A stretch of DNA of 64,000 nucleotides from Actinosynnema pretiosum (GTDB taxonomy: Bacteria > Actinomycetota > Actinomycetes > Mycobacteriales > Pseudonocardiaceae): positions 124,001 to 188,000 of the forward strand of contig NZ_JAMTCF010000016.1 of NCBI RefSeq assembly GCF_024171695.1, in the 5' to 3' direction. Made by a program: the position numbers and the translations under genes. The notes beneath the pieces were generated by a model. It made no database searches. It was not told the DNA's origin and saw nothing but the letters and a program-made list of their open reading frames with translations. Every line of letters starts with the position of its first letter. Position 1 is the stretch's first letter. Positions 28,292 through 36,800 of the stretch are shown piece by piece.

Positions 28292-30199
28292 TCAACCGCC
28301 GTCCAGCGGCCAGCCCCGGTAGCGGCCTTCCGGGACCTGCAGGACGTCGCGCGCGACGATCTCCCACGCGCCCTGGAAGGGTTCCGCCTCGGCACGCACG
28401 CGCTCCTCGGCCTTCTGCCGGTGGAACCGCAGCACCTCGTCCGAGAGCTGAAGGTTGCCGGCGTCCAGGAACCGCACCGCCCCCCGCGCGTCCCGAACGG
28501 TCACGACGTCACCGCGGTTCTCGCCGCTCGGCGCGAACGGGATGTCGAGGTACCCCTTGGTGAAGGCCCGCACCACGCCGTCGGGGAGGCTCCCGCCCCC
28601 GCAGACCACGATACTTTCGAAGATCTGCTCGACCTCCACACGGAGGACGGCGGCCTCCTTGGCGACCGCGTGCTCGTCGAGTGCGATCCGGGCAGCGGCC
28701 CCGATGCCCCGGCGGCAGAGCCTCATCCCCTCTTCGTTGTCGCGCGGAGAGGGGATCGCGGTCGCCTCCACCGGCGTCTTCACCATCAACCGGGTGGCGT
28801 CGGCCAGCCGCGCGGTCTGCGCGGACGCCGTGATCAGCTGGCTGGCGCGGGCGGCGTCGTCGGGAAAGGCCGCCATGTACTGGTGGAACACCGTGTTGAC
28901 CCGCACGTCGGGGTGGCCGAGGTTGGCGAGGTACTTCCTGCCGAGTTCGCGCAGCACGCGCACTGCGGCGACGTCCTGCGACCGGTTGCCCTGCTCGGCG
29001 TAGCCCAACGAGACCGACCTGACCCCTTGGCGTACCGCGAGGACGGCCTCGACCAGGTTGACCACGATCGCCAGGCAGGGCGGCACCAGCACCGCTGTGA
29101 GGGTGCCGAAGAACTCCCGGTCGATCACTACGCCGTACTTGTCGGCGTACCCGCCGACGAGGCGGTCGACGTACTGCCAGCGTCGCAGGGAGAGCGCGAG
29201 CGGGTGGTCCTTGAAGTACGGGACGTCGTAGCTGATCGCCCCGCCCTCGAAGCCGGTCACGCCGCCCGCGCAGGAGATCTCGGCCAGCAGCCTCGGGTCG
29301 CGCGTGCTGTGCCGGGTTTGCAGCGGCACGGTGAGTTCTGCGCTGATCCGGCGCAGCGGTTCGACGCCGTGGTTGACCATGGGGAACCCGTTGAGCGTCG
29401 ACGTCCCCGTGTCGCGGCTGCCCGCGATGCCGTCGGCTGCGGACTCGTAGGCGTTGTTCCTCGTCAGGGAGTCGACCTGGTAGGAGAGCACGTCGGCGCC
29501 CGCGCGCCGCAGCGCCCGGAAAGCGGCGAGCTGGTCCTCGACCAGCGCGACGCCGGACCGCGGTTGCACCAGCGGGGTGCCGCTCGCGGCCTGACGGCCC
29601 GCGAACGACGGCTGCCGCAGCAGGAACCGGGCGTTGTCGTCGAGGCTGCGCGCCTGCCACCCCGTGCGCCAGGTTCCCAGGACCTCCCGCCGTTCCCGGT
29701 GGAACGCGACGGCTGGCACGCGTTCGTCGGGAGGCGGTTCGACGACGGACACCGGCCGTCGCGGCGGGGGCGGCGGGAACGCCCGGTTCGGGGCCCGGCC
29801 GGAGAGGTCCTCGACGAGCGTCGCGAGGACCTCGGGGATGCCGACGTAGCCGGGGAACACCCGGCGGAAGCCGAGCCCGAGCACCTCGGCTCGCACCCGC
29901 TCCGGGTGGTCCACCGCGAGGTTCCCGCCCGCGTACCACAGCGCCCCGCCGCCCGGCGCCGCCGCCCGCAGGTCGGCGAACTCGGCGAGGTAGTGGCGCA
30001 GGTGCCCGTCCAGGCAGGAGATCATCACGACGTCGACGTGACCGGCGACCGAGAAGAAGTCGCTCAGCGAGTTCTGGGTGCCCATGTGGTGCAGGCGGTA
30101 GCTGGCTCCGGTCAACGCGCGCCGCAGAACGGTGAGCCCGACTGAGTGCGCGTCGCCGCCGATCCCGCCGAGGGCGATGGAGTACCGGGGCGGGCTCAT
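28292..30199 (-). CDS. Fused B12-dependent glutamate (methylaspartate) mutase, S and E subunits in one chain
   Basis: The 635-residue protein joins the two mutase subunits. Residues about 1-140 are a cobalamin-binding domain with GGDAHSVG, the DxHxxG motif whose His ligates cobalt, and the fold ends in FRRVFPGYVG as in MutS/GlmS. From about 175 on it matches the TIM-barrel E subunit, with SYQVDSLTRNNAYE and SCAGGVTGFEGG segments. The family rearranges glutamate to 3-methylaspartate through an adenosyl radical. In most clusters and bacteria S and E are separate genes. The chain begins at ATG 30199, which overlaps the stop of the upstream ATP-grasp gene (ATGA); the longer open frame above it is not coding. 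Given the aminoadipate-type genes, a homologous substrate is conceivable. Confidence 0.9.
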   Translation of the reverse strand: MSPPRYSIALGGIGGDAHSVGLTVLRRALTGASYRLHHMGTQNSLSDFFSVAGHVDVVMISCLDGHLRHYLAEFADLRAAAPGGGALWYAGGNLAVDHPERVRAEVLGLGFRRVFPGYVGIPEVLATLVEDLSGRAPNRAFPPPPPRRPVSVVEPPPDERVPAVAFHRERREVLGTWRTGWQARSLDDNARFLLRQPSFAGRQAASGTPLVQPRSGVALVEDQLAAFRALRRAGADVLSYQVDSLTRNNAYESAADGIAGSRDTGTSTLNGFPMVNHGVEPLRRISAELTVPLQTRHSTRDPRLLAEISCAGGVTGFEGGAISYDVPYFKDHPLALSLRRWQYVDRLVGGYADKYGVVIDREFFGTLTAVLVPPCLAIVVNLVEAVLAVRQGVRSVSLGYAEQGNRSQDVAAVRVLRELGRKYLANLGHPDVRVNTVFHQYMAAFPDDAARASQLITASAQTARLADATRLMVKTPVEATAIPSPRDNEEGMRLCRRGIGAAARIALDEHAVAKEAAVLRVEVEQIFESIVVCGGGSLPDGVVRAFTKGYLDIPFAPSGENRGDVVTVRDARGAVRFLDAGNLQLSDEVLRFHRQKAEERVRAEAEPFQGAWEIVARDVLQVPEGRYRGWPLDGG

Positions 30200-31527
30200 G
30201 TAGTGAACACGCCGGCCGCGCGGGTACGCGCGTTCGCGGTCATGCTGATGACCGCGCCCGCGCCGATGGGCGACACCCTGGCGGAGACGCCCGTGTAGCC
30301 GCCCGGCGTGAGGTACAACCCCCAGGTGGCTTCCCAGTCCTCGACCTCCCCGCTGACCGGGTCGACGACCGGTTCGCGGTCCGGGACGACCCGCCGCTGG
30401 GCGACGTACCCCTGGCGCGGGGCCGTCCGCAGTGACTCGGCCCACGTCCGGTCGTCGCTCTCCCACCCCGCGACGATGCCCGCGCCGCCGAACAGCGAGT
30501 TGGGCTTCAGCAGGATCTCGTCCTTGTGCTCGCGGCACTCGTCGAGCAACTCGGGCGCGGCGTCCTGGCCGATTGCCCTCGTCCACGGGACCACGCGGTC
30601 GACCAGGGCCAGCTCGCCGGGCGTGAACGCGGACCTGAAGCGCGGGTCGGACAGCATCGCCAGGCAGCCCTTGTTGCTGTAGAGGGTGCTCTCCAGCGGG
30701 GTCCACAGCACGATCTCCCGATCTTCGTGCTTGCGGAAGACCAGCTCGGCACACCTCCTGGCGACCGGGTCGACCGCCAGTTGGTGCGCGGAGAAGTCGC
30801 GGAGCACGACGTCGATCCTCCTGCTGCGGAAGAAGAGGTGGCTGCCGCGCTCAGAGACCTCGTCCAGCTCTCCGACGTGGAAGTCGAGGCCGCAGCGCCG
30901 CATTAACTCGCCGATGGAGTGGCTCTCCCCGCCGTCCTCGGCGAGCCCGCCGGGACCGTCGAGCAGCACGACCGTGGGCTCACGGCCCTCCGCGACCTCG
31001 GCGCCCAGTTCGCGCAGCAGCGCGGCGACCCGCTTGCCGGTATGGGTGTGGCTCAGCCGGTGCTCGGCCGCGAACCGCGCGAACGCATCGACCTCCAGGA
31101 ACTTCCTGGGGATCTCACCGGTCCTGTCCAGGCCGCCCAGGTTGCTCTCGATGTTGAACTCCAGCAGCTGGAAGGAACCGCCGTCGTGGTACATGTCCGC
31201 GCGGGCGTACAGCGGTGGTGGCCCGCCACCAAGCCGGGTGAGCAGCGGGTACCACGACTCGGGGATCCGCAGGGCGGCGCAGTAGGCCCGCAGGTCGCCG
31301 TCGAACAGCCGCGCGGGCAGCGAGGTGATCAGGTCGAACACCCGAACGGCGTCGTCGGCGAACCGGCGGATCTCGGCGTCGTCGACGAACAGCGGCCGCG
31401 GGAGCACGCGCCTGGCCACCTTGTCGGACAGCACCGAGGAGAAGTCCGCGACGAGCCCCGCGGTCCGCAGGCCGCTCCCGTCGGCGGCGCAGCCCGCGAC
31501 GTAGGCCGCTGTGGTCCTGTTCGTCAT
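30196..31527 (-). CDS. ATP-grasp-like ligase (glutathionylspermidine-synthase / circularly permuted type)
   Basis: This 443-residue protein shows ATP-grasp features: LLEFNIESNLGG near residue 118, LYSNKGCLAML near 285, and DEILLKPNSLFGGAG near 340, the probable ATP-binding lysine and glycine loop. The order, with the Lys segment late in the chain, suggests a circularly permuted or glutathionylspermidine-synthase-like fold. Such enzymes make amide bonds through an acyl-phosphate. It overlaps the mutase gene downstream and a second ATP-grasp gene upstream by 4 bp each (ATGA), so the three are one translational unit. A likely role is to couple the mutase product to another amino acid or amine. 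I cannot name the substrates. Confidence 0.75.
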   Translation of the reverse strand: MTNRTTAAYVAGCAADGSGLRTAGLVADFSSVLSDKVARRVLPRPLFVDDAEIRRFADDAVRVFDLITSLPARLFDGDLRAYCAALRIPESWYPLLTRLGGGPPPLYARADMYHDGGSFQLLEFNIESNLGGLDRTGEIPRKFLEVDAFARFAAEHRLSHTHTGKRVAALLRELGAEVAEGREPTVVLLDGPGGLAEDGGESHSIGELMRRCGLDFHVGELDEVSERGSHLFFRSRRIDVVLRDFSAHQLAVDPVARRCAELVFRKHEDREIVLWTPLESTLYSNKGCLAMLSDPRFRSAFTPGELALVDRVVPWTRAIGQDAAPELLDECREHKDEILLKPNSLFGGAGIVAGWESDDRTWAESLRTAPRQGYVAQRRVVPDREPVVDPVSGEVEDWEATWGLYLTPGGYTGVSARVSPIGAGAVISMTANARTRAAGVFTT

Positions 31528-32837
31528 GACGGGTCGGCGACCTCGACCGGGCGGGTCTCGACGCGGACCAGCCGGGTGAGTCGGCCGTGCAGCTCGACGA
31601 GGTCCTCGTAGGTGTCGACGCCGAGCACCATAGCGTTGACCGCGTACACGACGTGGTCGCCCGCCACCACGTCGCCCGGCTCCACGAAGGGCGCCACGTA
31701 CGCGACGTTCGGGTGCGCGCGCAGTTCGTCGAGGCCGTGCGCGGCCACGACCTCGCCCGGTTGCTCGGCGAACACGCTGAGCGCGGCGTAGGGGACCGGC
31801 TCGGGCGGCGACAGGCGGAGCGGCGGCGGCTCGCCGACGGCGAGAGCCAGGTTCTGCGCCTGGAGGTCCACCCCGGTGAGGTCCTGCACCAGCCGCCAGA
31901 CCATCTGCCCGCCGAACCGCCCCGCGTTCAGTTCGACCACGGTCGGGCCGAGGACCGCGTCGTCGATGACGGTGGCGTTGACCGTCGTGTTGTCGATGCC
32001 CAGCGCCAGGACGGCCTGCTCGACCGCCGTCTCGACGAGTGCCCGGCGTTCGGCTGGCGGGTCCGCTGGCAGGTGGGCGAACCCGTACCCGAAGTACGTC
32101 CCCTCCTGGGCGAGCACCCGGTAGACGAGCATCGGGCTGACCTGACCGTTGTGGACCGCGACCTCGGCGTCGTACTCGATCCCGGTCAGCACCCGCTCGA
32201 CCAGGAACTGGCTGGTGGCCGCCAGCGGATCTCCACCGGGGACTGGGGCTCGCTGATCCAGCGCGCCCCCCACCGCGTGCGGTGCGCCCGCCAGCAGTTC
32301 GCGGTACGCTCGCCGCAGGTCGCCGGAGGACTCCACCCGGCGCACCAGGGCACTGCCCGAACCGTTGACCGGCTTGATGATCGCCGGAAAGCTGACCTCG
32401 CGGGCCACCCGGTCCACCTCGTCCTCACCGCTCAACAACGCGAACGGCGGAGACGGCAGGCCAGCGGCGCGCAGGGCCCGCCGCATCGCGTACTTGTTGC
32501 GGGCCCGCGCGAGCCCGTCGGCCGGTGTCCTCGCCACGCCGAGCCGTTCGGCCGCGTAGGCCGTGGCCACCATCGTGCTGTCGCTCCACGACAGCAGGGC
32601 GGCGAGGCGATCGCCCCCCATCTTCCGCGCGCACTCCGCGATGAGTTCCGGCGCGCGCAGATCCTGGACCACACCCACGGCGGAGAACAGCGAACGGACA
32701 TCGTACCGGGCGCCGCCGAGCGCTTCCTGCGTCGTGATGAGCGCGGGCGCGTACCCGGCCTGGTGCGCGGTCGCGACGAACCCCTCGTGCGCACGCCGCG
32801 AAACGGCCCCCGCGACGATCGCCACCACATCGCCCAT
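31524..32837 (-). CDS. ATP-grasp amino-acid ligase-like protein
   Basis: The 437-residue protein has the ATP-grasp order of biotin-carboxylase and L-amino-acid-ligase types: an N-terminal pre-ATP-grasp region with ARNKYAMRRALRAAGLP near 110-125, FPAIIKPVNGSGSALV near 150 (ATP-binding Lys), FLVERVLTGIEYDAEV near 215 (the grasp strand) and VELNAGRFGG near 300 (Mg-binding Glu and Asn). Relatives form dipeptides or amides with free amino acids in dapdiamide- and bacilysin-type pathways. It is the first gene of the ligase-ligase-mutase operon, with GGAGG 7 bp before its ATG and a cluster-motif promoter 36 bp upstream. Confidence 0.85.
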   Translation of the reverse strand: MGDVVAIVAGAVSRRAHEGFVATAHQAGYAPALITTQEALGGARYDVRSLFSAVGVVQDLRAPELIAECARKMGGDRLAALLSWSDSTMVATAYAAERLGVARTPADGLARARNKYAMRRALRAAGLPSPPFALLSGEDEVDRVAREVSFPAIIKPVNGSGSALVRRVESSGDLRRAYRELLAGAPHAVGGALDQRAPVPGGDPLAATSQFLVERVLTGIEYDAEVAVHNGQVSPMLVYRVLAQEGTYFGYGFAHLPADPPAERRALVETAVEQAVLALGIDNTTVNATVIDDAVLGPTVVELNAGRFGGQMVWRLVQDLTGVDLQAQNLALAVGEPPPLRLSPPEPVPYAALSVFAEQPGEVVAAHGLDELRAHPNVAYVAPFVEPGDVVAGDHVVYAVNAMVLGVDTYEDLVELHGRLTRLVRVETRPVEVADPS

Positions 32838-32871
32838 GTCCTGCCTCCGCGCTCTCGACTGCTGCCGAGCA

Positions 32872-32884
32872 CGACGGTAAACGC
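32872..32884 (-). promoter_or_regulatory. Putative promoter of the ATP-grasp/mutase operon (TACCGT -10)
   Basis: On the minus strand GCGTTTACCGTCG matches the cluster motif with no gap between GCGTT and TACCGT (32879 to 32874). The leader to the ATG at 32837 would be about 30 bases and contains GGAGG. Confidence 0.45.
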
Positions 32885-32937
32885 TTCAGCCGGTGTCGGG
32901 TCGTCACTTGTTCCGGGGTCACCACACGCCGGTGGAC

Positions 32938-32951
32938 GCGTCCTACCGTCG
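32938..32951 (+). promoter_or_regulatory. Putative promoter of the SDR gene (TACCGT -10)
   Basis: GCGTCCTACCGTCG matches the cluster motif and sits back to back with the minus-strand copy at 32872-32884. The predicted message would begin about 18 bases before GTG at 32975 and include GGAGGGG. Confidence 0.45.
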
Positions 32952-32974
32952 GTCGCCGGAACGGAGGGGTGTGC

Positions 32975-33778
32975 GTGCGCGAGAATTACTTCAACCCGCG
33001 GCTGATGGCGGGGAAGGTGGCCGTGGTGACGGGTGGCGCCACCGGCATCGGGCTGGGCATCGCCTGCGCCCTCGCCGCTACCGGTGCCGACGTGGTGATC
33101 ACGTCCCGATCCCAGGAGCGCCTAGAACAGGCCGAGTTGGTGGTCGCCGAGCAGACCGGCAGGCTGTGCGCTGGCGTCCCGTGCGACGTGCGGGACGAAG
33201 ATCAGGTGGGTGCCCTGCGCGAGTTCGTGCGCGCCCGGTTCGGTCCGGCGACCGTCGTCGTGAACAACGCCGCGGCCAACTTCAGGGTGAAGGCGGAGAA
33301 GATGACGGTGCGGGCGTTGCGCACGGTCGTGGAGACCGACCTGATCGGCACGTCAACGGTCACCACGACCTTCGTGGGCGACATGATCGAGGCCGGCGGG
33401 GGCGCTCTGCTGGCTATCACGGTGGCGCAGGCCGAACGTGGTTTCCCCGAGTTCTCCCACGCCGGCGCGGCGAAGGCAGGGATAACGTCGCTGATCGGGT
33501 CATGGGCCCGGGAGTGGGGGCGGCACGGGATCCGGGCGAACGCGATCGCCCCAGGGCCGGTCCCGACCCCCGGCGTCACCGAGCACATGCTCGGGAAGCC
33601 GGCGGAGCACGCGGACGACGCGTTCGCCCAGCACCTCGGTTCGGCTCCGCTCGGTCGCCTGGGACGGGTCGAGGACGTCGCCAACGCCGCCGTCTTCCTG
33701 TGCTCCGATGCCGCGTCCTGGATCACCGGCACCACGCTGACCCTGGACGGTGGGATGAACCTCCCCGCCGTGCCGTGA
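32975..33778 (+). CDS. SDR oxidoreductase, 2,4-dienoyl-CoA-reductase-like
   Basis: The 267-residue protein is a classical-length short-chain dehydrogenase with the cofactor motif TGGATGIG near residue 15 and NNAAANF near 92. The latter is characteristic of 2,4-dienoyl-CoA reductases. The catalytic region reads SHAGAAKAG near 165, with Lys present but His where the SDR Tyr is expected; peroxisomal dienoyl-CoA reductases also lack that Tyr. The protein could act in trans as an enoyl or dienoyl reductase on a chain made by the three KR-DH modules, none of which has an ER domain. The start is GTG at 32975 with GGAGGGG 5 bp upstream; the GTG at 32969 overlaps this site. It converges on PKS3 across a strong hairpin. 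Confidence 0.82.
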   Translation: MRENYFNPRLMAGKVAVVTGGATGIGLGIACALAATGADVVITSRSQERLEQAELVVAEQTGRLCAGVPCDVRDEDQVGALREFVRARFGPATVVVNNAAANFRVKAEKMTVRALRTVVETDLIGTSTVTTTFVGDMIEAGGGALLAITVAQAERGFPEFSHAGAAKAGITSLIGSWAREWGRHGIRANAIAPGPVPTPGVTEHMLGKPAEHADDAFAQHLGSAPLGRLGRVEDVANAAVFLCSDAASWITGTTLTLDGGMNLPAVP

Positions 33779-33779
33779 C

Positions 33780-33809
33780 GGGTGGGGCGGGTCCGCTCCC
33801 GCCCCACCC
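33780..33809. terminator. Perfect 12-bp hairpin between convergent SDR and PKS3 genes
   Basis: Arms GGGTGGGGCGGG (33780-33791) and CCCGCCCCACCC (33798-33809) pair perfectly around a 6-base loop. It fills the 36-bp gap between the two stop codons, so it probably ends transcription from both sides. It lacks a T-tract. Confidence 0.7.
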
Positions 33810-33814
33810 CGCCG

Positions 33815-36800
33815 TCAGCGCGCGCCCTGCCCGGCCAGCTCGGCGGCCATCGTCTCGATGGTGGACAGCTCGAACATCGCCCCCGCGCCCAGCTCGACCC
33901 CGAAGCGGTCCCCGATCCGCGCGGTGAGCTGTACGGCCGACAGCGAATTGCCGCCGAGGTCGAAGAAGTCGTCCGTCGGCTTGATGTCGCGGATCCCGAG
34001 CGTCTGCTCCCACAGCACCCGCAGCTGGTCGGTGATCACGGACGGGGTGGCCGCCGGAGCCGTCGCCGGGACGTTGACGACCACCGGCGCGGGTTCCACC
34101 GATGCCGCGACCGGGGGGATCGGTTCGCCTGGGGCTTCTCCACCCACCCGCAGCACGCCGCTCACCTGCGGCAGGGGGCCGGGCGCGTCCACCACCACCA
34201 CCGGCGGGTACGAGCCGTTCAGCAGTTCCAAGAAGGCTGCGGCGCCCTGGGCCGGGGTCAGCAGCCCGTCCCCGGCGGCGGGCTCGCGAGCGGACTCGCG
34301 GGCGGGGGCGCTGTCGGCCATCCGCGCTGCGGCCTGCGCTCGCAGCGTGAACTGCTCGATCGTCGCCAGCGGCTCCCCGGTCTCGGCGTCATAGAACTCG
34401 CAGTCGAGTGTGCGGGGTGAGCGGTCGGCCGTACCGAGCCTGCCGACCACCAGCATCCGGGGGCGCATCGGCGCGAACGTGGTCAGCCTCCGGTGCATCC
34501 ACGGCACGAGTTCGACGCCGGGCTCCGCGTGCGCCAGCTGGGCCGTTGCCGCGTCGAGCAGCGCCGCGTGCAGGGGGTGGGCGTCCAGGTCGTCGTGGAA
34601 CTCGGCGGGCAGCACCAGCTCGCACAACGCCTCGTCGGTGGTGCCCCACCGACCCACCGCCGTGTGCCACCGGGGTCCGTAGGTGATCCACGGCGGCAGG
34701 TCGGCGACGGGCGTGCTCGGGAACCGGGCCCGCAGGTCGTCGGGGTCGACGGCCTCCGGCGGCGTTCCCCCGGCCGCCACCAGTCCGGTCGCGTGCTCGG
34801 CCCAGCCCCCGTCGCCGGGAGCCGCCGGTCGGGACTCGACCCGGAACCGGTGCATGTCGCCCACGGGGGTGAGCACGACCCTGAACTCGACCGCGTGGTC
34901 ACCCGGCGCGGGCACGAGGAACATCGCGTCCTGGAAGCGCACCGGGTAGTCCTGCGAGTGCACGCCGGTCCTGCGCACCGCCGAGAGGACCATGTCCAGC
35001 AGCGCGGCGCCGGGCAGGATCCGGCGGCCGAGGAACTGGTGCTCGTCGAATTCCCAGTCGACGCCGGGCGTCACCACGCGGCGGTACTCGGCGTGGAGAC
35101 CCCCGGTGTCGACCACCCGGTCGGCGGAGGTCACCCCGGTCAGCACGCCGAGCGACACGGCGGAGGCAGCGGCCATGCCGACCTCCGCCCAGCCCGGCCA
35201 CTGCACCGACAGCGTCAACCGCTCCCGCCCGCTCGCCTGCCGGGCGTGCGCGTCGAGGAACGCGTTCGCGGCGGCGTAGTCGGCGCTGCCGTATAGCCCG
35301 GACAGCGCGGCCTGACTGGAGAACAGCACGAGGAAGTCCAGACCCAGCCGGTCGGAGAACACCTCCTCCAGGTTGAGGGTGCCCGCCACCTTCGGCCCCA
35401 GTACCCGCTCCACCTCATCGGCCGTGCGCCGCTCGATGAGGCCGCCGCCGGGCAGACCGGCCGAGTGGACCACGCCCGCGACCTGGCCGAAGCGCTGCTC
35501 GACCTCGGCCACCGCCGCGCGCAGCGAGGCGAGGTCCGCGACGTCTCCGGTGACCACGAGCGTCTCGGCACCCGCGTTCTGCATGGCGTCGAGCGCGGCT
35601 CCGACCTGCCTGCCCCGCGCCGAATCTGCCTCGGGCAGGCCGGTCCGGCTGAGCAACGCGATCCTGGGGCGCAACCCCGACTCGCTCAACGCTTGGGCGA
35701 CCACCAGGCCGATGCCGCCGAGCCCGCCGGTGACGAGGTAGGTGCCGCTGTGCCGCAGGAGGGGCCGATCGGCGCGCCCGAGCACGGGTTCGGCGTCCAG
35801 CCGAGGCAGCCAGCGCGCGGAGCCGCGCAGCGCCACCAGCGGGCGCGTCGGTTCGGCCAGCTCGGCGCTCAGCGCCGACTCCGGCGTGTTGTGCCCTATG
35901 TCGAGGCAGCCCCACCGCACGCCGGGGATCTCGCGCTCTGCGGAGCGGACGAAGGCGTTTGCCATGGCTGCCACCGGGTTCACCCGCTCGTCGCCGGTGA
36001 CGTCGACGCCGCTTCTGGTGAGGACGAGCACCGTGATCGACTTGCGGTGCCGTCGGTGCAGCGACGCCGCGGTTCTCGCCGTCGCCAGCAGACCGCGAAC
36101 GGCGTCGAGCGCGGCGGTCCCGGTCGGGGCGTCGTCGCCCGCCAGCAGGCAGTGGGCGATCACGTCAGGTACCGTGCCCCGGCGCTCCAGCTCGGCGCAC
36201 AGGGCGGCCCACTCGTCACCTGAGGCGGCGTCGAGCACCCAGGTGGCGCCAGGGACGTCGTGCGGGTGGACCCGGACCGTCCGGTAGGACGCGCGCTGGA
36301 ACGCCGCACTCACCGTGGCGGCGGTGTCCTGGGCCGCGGGCAGCAGTGCCAGCGCTGTCAACCCGCCCGCGTCCCGGCCATTGCGGTTCAGGCGGACCGT
36401 GTCGTGCCTGCGCCAGGTGAGGTGGCTCAGCGTCCACGTGTCGGGGTCTTCGGGCGCGGTGTGCCTCTCGGGCGTCCGGTGCGCCTCGATGGGTGCCTGC
36501 GCCAGCGCCGCCGGGGTGGCGGGCGCACCGCCGCCGCGCTCGATCCAGTACAGCTTCCGCTGGTAGGGGTACCCGGGAACGGCGACGCGGCGGCGCTCGG
36601 CGAACGCCTCCGACTCCCAGTACCCGACCGGCTGCCCGTGCGCCCACAGGGTGGCCAGCGCCTCGGTCAGCGCGGCCTGGTCGGTGACGTCGCCCTTGGG
36701 CTTCGGCGCGGTCGCCAGCACCACCGACCCGCTCGACCGCACCTGCGGGTTCGGCTTGAGCAGGGAGTATAGGGTGCGGCCCGGTCCTACCTCCAGCGCG

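Noticed and set aside
30200..30754. Longer N-terminus for the mutase fusion
   Set aside because: The extension is Arg-rich, runs through the ATP-grasp gene in another frame and has no relation to the MutS fold, which begins right after ATG 30199.
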